A DNA stretch of 64,000 bases from Ecdyonurus torrentis. Its lineage: Eukaryota > Arthropoda > Insecta > Ephemeroptera > Heptageniidae. The first letter of the stretch is position 1. Every line of letters starts with the position of its first letter. The position numbers and the translations under genes are program-made. Positions 61,230 to 64,000 of the stretch are shown one piece after another. The notes beneath the pieces were generated by a model. The model was not told where the DNA came from. It saw only the letters and a program-made list of their open reading frames with translations, and made no database searches. The DNA is taken from assembly GCA_949318235.1 (NCBI GenBank), contig OX439137.1:20486694-20550693 (forward strand), read 5' to 3'.

Positions 61230-63687
61230 AAAAAGTGAAAATGTTTCACCAAACTTGTCTAATATAATAATAATAATAAGATAAATAATTCAAATATTGA
61301 ATAACATATTTTTTTAACTATTTCACTTTTAATTTCATTTTGATTGTTTTGATTGTTATTATTTGGCAACAATGGGTTACTACTCTCCACATGATCAACA
61401 ATGCGTACTACCTTTACTAAACACTTGCACTTCTATATATAAGGGAAAGTTCAAAGTATAACATAGCGACCACTTAGATAATACTTAGCTTTAAAAAATT
61501 ACAAAACAATGCAAATAATTAATATTCAGTAAGATTTCCGCTGACCGACTGAACTAAATGTTTAATTTACCTTGAAATTCAAATCTTCTTTAATAATTAA
61601 ATTTGTGTTTTTTAATTAGTTTTTTTTTTTCACTTTCTATTTATTTTGTTTTATATTATTATTTTTTTATGTAATATCAATTTTATGCTGTGTTACGTTT
61701 TTATTTATTTTTTTCCATTGATATTTCAATTGTTTTAAATTATATGTTTTTTTTAACAACTTTTCAAGTGGAAAAATAACATGTTCTTTCATATATGATA
61801 AATTACTATATAAAAATGCACTTAAGTAGAATGCAAATCATTGCACACAAAAACAAACAAAGAAATTAAATACAAAAATAATTTCATTTTACTTTTATTT
61901 AATTATTATCGAATAAAATAAATGTATTCCCCGTAAATTATTATTATTTATTACGACGAAAAAAAATCTATATATTATAGATGAATCTTTAACTACTTTT
62001 TTCCCATTTGCTCAGCTCCTTAAACACGAAAATATGAATAATACGTAATAATTATTATAGCTCAATATCAGCAGAATATATTTATAACAACATAATTAAT
62101 GCTATATGATAGTAACTAAGTTACATTATTATGTTGTACAGCATAAATTATTATGCAATTTAATAACATTTATGCTATAAATGCAGCATAAATAACATGG
62201 CATCATTTAAGGATGCACAAAACTTTTTTTTATAATTACTATAATTTATTTATTATAATTAACTATTTTATTACTATTTTCCTTGTATGCACGTGCTGAG
62301 GTTATATAAAAAAAAGCTTATACTCAATATAATTTTTTTTCTTTGCCTATTGCTTTTTTTTTTTTTTTTTTTTTCCTCTCTCTTATTGCATTTACTATAT
62401 TTTTATTTTAATATAATAAACTACTGTATACAATTCATTATAATTATATGCTATAACTTCATATTATTTACCTATGATCTTTATGTTAATGCTATATTAT
62501 TTTAATTATAATTTACTTGTTGGGGTCAGGTGTAAGAGTGGAACAGACGTGGTTAGGTTTAAACCTCGCCCTTGCAAAAAAAAAATGATAATTTAATTTC
62601 GAGTGTATTAGTTTGTTTGTTTGATTCCTCTCTGTTTTTCATTTCAATTTGCTAATAATATTTTGTTTTGTTTCAGAGTTTCTTCGGACGCTCGTACAAC
62701 AACCTCTCCAGCATCTCGGAGTGTAAAAACGGCGGTCAATGCGTCATCAATAAGAAAAACAGAACCTCGTGTAAGGCATGTCGTCTAAGAAAATGTCTAG
62801 TAGTCGGAATGTCAAAAAGTGGGTCTCGTTACGGACGTCGTTCAAATTGGTTCAAGATCCACTGCCTTCTACAAGAACAGGCCAACAACAACAATAACTT
62901 ACATAACAACAATACGGAGATGTTACATCATAGAACTTATGACAACAAGTCCCCAAGTCACTTGAGTCCAAGTCTCATACATCGTCAGTTCTCGCCTTTC
63001 GCGAGACCTATGTCCAAACATGAACAGGAGATGGATGAATATAAAACATCGTCACCGTCCGTGAGTTCACCTGAGAGTCATAACTCAGACTCAAGCGTTG
63101 AAATCAGTGATGCAAGATTGGGACTCTTAAGTGGACTTAAACATAAAAATGATGCTAAGGATTTCTTTATGCCTTTACCATTCTTACCACCTGGACTTAT
63201 GCAGAATTCACCTTTTGCAGCGGCAGCAGCTGCAGCAATGGCAGCACAACACGCTCAGAAATTCCTCTTCCCACCAAACTCACCATACTTTGGGCTATAC
63301 CCCCCACAATTGCCTATTAAACCTGAGAAACCTGAATCAGAAGATATGGCTTATTCAAAAAGATTTTATTTAGATGCGATTTTACAATCTCAAAGATCGA
63401 GTCCACCTAAAGAACAAATATCACCGATTCCAGAGAAAATCGTTATAAGAGAAAAAACAGTTTCTCCTGCTATTATCCAAGATAATCCTATCGATTTATC
63501 AATGAAAAGTAGAGCGAGCTCAGAGAGTCATATGGAATCAGATGTAGAATCGGAGGATAAATCGATTAAGATAGAACATAGTGATAATGAAGATGAGAAA
63601 ATTGATTTTTCTGATTCTGAAAGTGAAACTCCAAAAGGTAGAACAACACCTTTAGATTTGACGAAAAGAATCGAAACTACAGCCTAA
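37405..63687 (+). CDS. knrl: Knirps-family (NR0A) nuclear receptor, transcriptional repressor; three coding exons
   Basis: The coding sequence joins 37,405-37,437, 40,213-40,290 and 62,677-63,687, all in phase 0, giving 373 residues. Finger 1 uses C16, C19, C33 and C36, with P-box EGCKS. Finger 2 uses C53, C59, C69 and C72. Residues 83-105 ([27 protein letters not shown] segment) are the family hallmark after the fingers. The rest is low complexity: Asn runs (107-116), Ser/Pro stretches, seven Ala (218-224) and an acidic Ser/Glu tail (about 317-355). PIDLSMK (308-314) and PLDLTK (362-367) fit CtBP-binding motifs; Knirps is known to repress through CtBP. No ligand-binding domain exists, as in the whole family. 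The product should act in the nucleus as a DNA-binding repressor in embryonic patterning or neural fate. Finger 2 mixes features I recall from fly Knirps and Eagle, so the paralogue is undecided and the symbol is provisional. Confidence 0.93.
37560..37707 (+). mobile_element. MITE family C copy in intron
   Basis: TATAGTATGAATTACATAAATA, ATTATGCTACATATAGGACAT and TATAGCATAAATTATTTTGG are followed by the TTTTCCGTG end and TA. The left end is diverged. Confidence 0.55.
38386..38479. repeat. (GA)n microsatellite
   Basis: About 94 bp of GA with one AAAG interruption near the left end. Confidence 0.97.
38625..38755 (+). mobile_element. MITE family C, partial copy
   Basis: AGTAATTATGCTAAACATC, ATAGCATTATTGCATATTAT and AGCTAACATAATTATTACGG end in AATTTGTCCGTG followed by TA. 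Confidence 0.6.
39554..39597. repeat. (AT)n microsatellite
   Basis: About 20 AT units. Confidence 0.9.
40213..40290 (+). CDS. knrl: Coding exon 2 (first zinc finger)
   Basis: 26 codons encoding [12 protein letters not shown]...FTCEGCK, flanked by TTTTAG and GTAAGT. The exon supplies all four zinc ligands of finger 1 and most of the P-box. It starts exactly at an ATG that matches the usual family start, so an upstream promoter could let it act as a first coding exon. Confidence 0.95.
41190..41292 (-). mobile_element. MITE family I, copy 2
   Basis: On the minus strand it reads AATGATTTCTATTGGTATATGG, then AGAGTTTTGCGTCAACTGAA and TTTCCATATGATTG, in the same order as the 58.2 kb copy. Confidence 0.65.
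42566..42906 (+). mobile_element. MITE family A, copy 4 (reference copy)
   Basis: Ends TATAAGGTGTATGCATTCATG and TGACGTCATCCGCATACACC are clear inverted repeats and the copy is 341 bp. A 23-bp perfect palindrome at 42,783-42,805 has arms AAGGTGTATA that repeat the element's own terminus head to head. Confidence 0.85.
43678..43736. repeat. (GA)n microsatellite
   Basis: About 29 GA units. Confidence 0.97.
43855..44060. other. Less AT-rich patch of unknown nature
   Basis: It contains GGAAGCTGAGGGTGTCCTAG, CTCGTGCCGCCAAAG and GGCGTGGCACACCGTATAC. It starts AAGGTGTAT, like a family A end, but no matching interior or second end was found. Confidence 0.3.
44433..44552. mobile_element. MITE family H, copy 1
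   Basis: ATGGACCACTTGTAATATGA and GAACCACTTTGCAATGAACG match both ends of the element at 59,636-59,765, here side by side on the left. ATGCATTTTTTATAGAAAAATCG and GTTGCAACATTTC follow. Confidence 0.55.
45148..45188. repeat. (CT)n microsatellite
   Basis: About 20 CT units. Confidence 0.97.
45860..45950. repeat. Short tandem repeat of TGTGTGAGTTAT
   Basis: Three near copies of TGTGTGAGTTAT are followed by degenerate TTATGACTTATGAGTATGAGTT units. Confidence 0.7.
46050..46258 (+). mobile_element. MITE family A, copy 5 (5' truncated)
   Basis: TGCAATATTTTTGAAAGCAT through CTCCAGTATGGCCTCCAAGC, then TGACGTCATGCGCACC, follows copy 4 closely. The left third is missing and the right terminus is diverged. 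Confidence 0.75.
47213..47424 (-). mobile_element. MITE family A, copy 6 (internally deleted)
   Basis: GTATGTGCGCGTTATACTGA, GCGCTTCAACGCCATACTGG, TGTCATTTTCCCACACCAG and GCTCACATATATGGCATCG are family landmarks. The TGACGTCA site is lost here, replaced by GCGTTATA. Confidence 0.75.
48568..48660 (+). mobile_element. MITE family D, copy 3 (one end lost)
   Basis: GATGTTTGTAAACCCTGTTTT is the family terminus. GACGATCATTTATTG and GCATTGCGCATTTT echo the interior, but the second terminus is missing. Confidence 0.6.
49232..49425 (+). mobile_element. MITE family C copy
   Basis: AATACGTAACTGAATAAAC, ATAAATATTTATGCTATACA, TACAGCATAACTGTTATGC and ATAAATTATGCTGAAATGAA follow the family order. Ends are diverged. 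Confidence 0.55.
50552..50732 (-). mobile_element. MITE family C copy
   Basis: ACGGTCAAAAATATATAGGA on the left and TTTTATTCTTTCCGTG plus TA on the right are inverted family ends. ATTTTCAGCACAATTTGTAT and CGCAGCATAAATTACATATT lie inside. Confidence 0.7.
51030..51064. repeat. (CT)n microsatellite
   Basis: About 17 CT units. Confidence 0.95.
52252..52341. repeat. Internal hairpin in the 1.75-kb transposon
   Basis: TTAACAAGGTAAACCTGTTAA and TTAACAGGATTTACCTTGTTAA face each other across about 30 bp. The same word recurs in the element's arms, so this may be a relic of another end inside the element. Confidence 0.7.
52342..53055 (+). other. Candidate two-exon transcription unit inside the transposon
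   Basis: A GC-rich block (GAAGCGGCGCGAGAGGGTGC) is followed by a consensus donor GTAAGT at 52,659 and a T-rich acceptor TTTTCACAG ending at 52,793. AATAAA follows at 53,032. Joining the exons gives an open frame of about 48 codons with no start codon, ending KMPIRNN and a stop. I recognise no domain. It may be a captured host exon pair or a noncoding RNA; transcription is not shown. Confidence 0.35.
53979..54067. repeat. (CT)n microsatellite
   Basis: About 44 uninterrupted CT units, among the longest in the window. Both Ser/Leu frames across it are artefacts. Confidence 0.97.
54213..54294 (-). pseudogene. tRNA pseudogene (Ser/Leu-like) or SINE head
   Basis: On the minus strand the T arm is perfect: GTGGG, TTCGAAT, CCCAC. 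Before it lies ACCT-CAT-AGGT, resembling the long variable arm of class II tRNAs, and TTTTGAAAT resembles a Ser(UGA) anticodon loop. The acceptor GATGAGA/TGACATC pairs at 5 of 7 positions. The D arm is only GAA...TTC and no A box is present. TTTTT follows after two bases, like a polymerase III terminator. A working tRNA is unlikely. Confidence 0.5.
54626..54831 (+). mobile_element. MITE family C, reference copy
   Basis: It begins CACGGAAAGAATAAATTACG and ends TTAATTATTTTTGTCCGTG, clear inverted ends, at 206 bp. TTTAGCATAAATAATACTA, ATAGCATAAATTATGCTGT and GAAAATAAGCTAGCATAAAT lie inside. Flanking TA is not preserved. Confidence 0.8.
57319..57353. repeat. (CT)n microsatellite
   Basis: About 17 CT units. 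Confidence 0.95.
58019..58121. mobile_element. MITE family J (CRE-containing)
   Basis: CTTGTAAAGTAGATAAC on the left and GTTGTCTACTTTATAATTT on the right are inverted ends. TGACGTCA lies at 58,079 beside GAATTCC, as in the related 7.7 kb fragment. Confidence 0.65.
58156..58278 (+). mobile_element. MITE family I, copy 3 (best copy)
   Basis: AAAAAATGAAATTCTATTGCC and CAATACAATTTCATTTTTTT are inverted ends. AGTTTTGCGTCAACTGAAAT and CTCCATCTGATTGCATTGAA lie between. The 64-codon minus-strand frame is not a gene. Confidence 0.75.
59219..59416 (+). mobile_element. MITE family C copy
   Basis: CACAGAGAAAATAAATTCCA opens it and AGTAATTTTTGTCCGTCTG closes it. TTATAGCATAAATGATACTA and ATAGCATAAATTATGCTATA are inside. 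Confidence 0.75.
59545..59632. repeat. (CT)n microsatellite
   Basis: About 44 CT units, ending only about 4 bp before a family H MITE. Confidence 0.97.
59636..59765. mobile_element. MITE family H, copy 2 (complete)
   Basis: AATGGACCACTTGCAATAA and TTCATTGCAAGTGGTTCATT are inverted ends of an element of about 130 bp. ATTTCCATAAGAAATGCATT is shared with the 44.4 kb copy. Confidence 0.7.
60266..60595 (-). mobile_element. MITE family E, copy 2 (intact TTAA duplication)
   Basis: TTAA at both borders encloses GGGAGTAGGGTACC on the left and GTCCCCTACTGCC on the right, inverted ends. The 330-bp interior matches 4,439-4,763 in the opposite orientation. Confidence 0.85.
60600..60790. mobile_element. 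Family B, degenerate copy
   Basis: AACGTTAATAACGCTTTAATCG, GATTAGTGACGTCATAACCG and AAACTGTAACGATA recall the core of the family B palindromes. It lies 5 bp from the family E element. Confidence 0.5.
60881..61046 (-). mobile_element. MITE family A, copy 7 (one half only)
   Basis: TTAACAGCATCAATCAATGC, TGTGTCATTTTCCCATACTAG and GTGCTCACATATGGCCTCG are from the CRE-distal half of family A. The CRE-bearing end is missing. Confidence 0.7.
61160..61227. repeat. (GA)n microsatellite
   Basis: About 34 GA units. Confidence 0.97.
62041..62200 (-). mobile_element. MITE family C, partial copy
   Basis: ACAACATAATTAATGCTATAT, TACAGCATAAATTATTATGC and ATGCAGCATAAATAACATGG follow the family order. Both ends are diverged. 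Confidence 0.5.
62519..62590 (+). other. Possible decayed SINE head
   Basis: GGGGTCAGGTGTAAGAGTGG and GGTTTAAACCTCGCC followed by an A run resemble a B-box region with poly(A) tail. No A box or body was seen. It lies less than 100 bp from the 3' splice site of the last intron. Confidence 0.25.
62677..63687 (+). CDS. knrl: Coding exon 3 (second zinc finger, family box, repressor tail)
   Basis: 336 codons and a TAA stop. The frame is open a few codons further left, but TTTCAG|AGT marks the acceptor and the protein resumes SFFGRSYNN exactly where exon 2 stops at CEGCK. It encodes finger 2 (residues 53-72), the [13 protein letters not shown] box, and the low-complexity tail with PIDLSMK (63,487-63,507) and PLDLTK (63,649-63,666). 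GC content is clearly above the flanking intron. An 80-codon frame at 63,131-63,373 is a shadow in another frame. Confidence 0.95.
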   Translation, partial: SFFGRSYNNLSSISECKNGGQCVINKKNRTSCKACRLRKCLVVGMSKSGSRYGRRSNWFKIHCLLQEQANNNNNLHNNNTEMLHHRTYDNKSPSHLSPSLIHRQFSPFARPMSKHEQEMDEYKTSSPSVSSPESHNSDSSVEISDARLGLLSGLKHKNDAKDFFMPLPFLPPGLMQNSPFAAAAAAAMAAQHAQKFLFPPNSPYFGLYPPQLPIKPEKPESEDMAYSKRFYLDAILQSQRSSPPKEQISPIPEKIVIREKTVSPAIIQDNPIDLSMKSRASSESHMESDVESEDKSIKIEHSDNEDEKIDFSDSESETPKGRTTPLDLTKRIETTA

Positions 63688-64000
63688 ATTTAATATAAAT
63701 TTGTGGTGCTTTAAGAGATATCATTGAAAACTACACTAAAAAAAATTTTAAGTACACATAACCCAAAAAGGAGGTTAAGAAATACAATTTAATCATCATA
63801 ACTACTTATTTAGTGTTCAACCCACAATAATTAACTATAAATGAGTTTAAAACACTTTTATTTCAGTGTAGTAATAATGGCCAGTAAAACAAAACCATCT
63901 AATGAAATTATAGTCAAATTTATTTTATTTTTGTCTTTTTTTTATAGCCAATATTTTGCACCACAAATTAAGTTAATGTGTCCACAACAGAAACCAACTT
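63688..64000 (+). other. 3' UTR, incomplete
   Basis: AT-rich sequence after the stop. No AATAAA was seen before the window ends, so the polyadenylation site probably lies further right. No repeat was recognised. Confidence 0.6.

Larger units (their letters stand above)
40291..62676 (+). other. 22.4-kb intron splitting the DNA-binding domain
   Basis: It runs from GTAAGT to TTGTTTTGTTTCAG and lies between CEGCK and SFFGRS, the classic nuclear-receptor intron site between the two fingers. It carries copies of MITE families A, B, C, D, E, H, I and J, a 1.75 kb transposon, a tRNA-like pseudogene and many CT/GA tracts. Unlisted parts (notably 41,300-42,560, 44,560-46,040, 54,840-57,310 and 61,230-62,030) are AT-rich with homopolymer runs, and I see no gene in them. 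Confidence 0.85.

Noticed and set aside
63131..63373. 80-codon frame inside the last exon
   Set aside because: It is a shadow of the receptor reading frame in another phase.
1..64000. CRISPR arrays, rRNA genes, prokaryotic operons, viral genes
   Set aside because: No spaced direct repeats, rRNA blocks, long uninterrupted frames or viral domains were seen on either strand.

Overview
The window is animal nuclear DNA that is extremely AT-rich, with long dinucleotide microsatellites, many short inverted-repeat transposons and one widely split protein gene. That gene encodes a knirps-family (NR0A) nuclear receptor. It has the two-zinc-finger DNA-binding domain, the family-specific segment ending [13 protein letters not shown], no ligand-binding domain, and C-terminal PIDLSMK and PLDLTK motifs of the kind that bind the corepressor CtBP. 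NR0A receptors of this form are known from arthropods, so the source is most likely an insect. I cannot narrow it further from the sequence.

Layout. Positions 1 to about 33,000 show no convincing gene. They hold a tRNA-derived SINE at the left edge, a large palindromic element near 2.2-2.9 kb, about ten families of small TIR elements (MITEs), (GA/CT)n tracts and AT-rich filler. At 33,051-33,438 a less AT-rich stretch follows a pyrimidine-rich zone and ends in a strong splice donor; I read it as a candidate first, non-coding exon. The coding exons follow on the plus strand: 37,405-37,437 (11 codons), 40,213-40,290 (26 codons, first zinc finger) and 62,677-63,687 (336 codons plus stop). They join in phase 0 to a 373-residue protein. 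The last intron is 22.4 kb, splits the DNA-binding domain between the two fingers, and is full of the same repeat families. The 3' UTR runs off the right edge.

Repeats. I labelled the families by their ends: A (TATAGGGTGTATGC, about 340 bp, seven copies), B (large foldback with AACGTT and TGACGTCA), C (CACGGACA ends, about 200-230 bp, AT-rich, more than a dozen copies), D (GTTCGTAAACCCTG), E (TTAA-flanked, about 330 bp), F (GTACCGTCA), G (GGTATACGATTTAT), H (GGACCACTTGCAAT), I (AAAAATGAAATT), J (GTAAAGTAGATAAC), K (AT-rich, no clear ends), L (GGACAAAAGGCCC) and a hAT-like CAGGTTCGGACTGGC element. A 1.75 kb transposon at 51,892-53,639 shares its terminal CACGGACA and TA duplication with family C. 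Its core carries what looks like a two-exon polyadenylated transcription unit.

The most unusual features are this 1.75 kb element, and the CRE/ATF-type palindrome TGACGTCA, which I count 20 times by eye. Most copies sit inside several unrelated repeat families. No rRNA, CRISPR array or prokaryotic feature was seen. Repeat boundaries were judged by eye and may be off by some bases.
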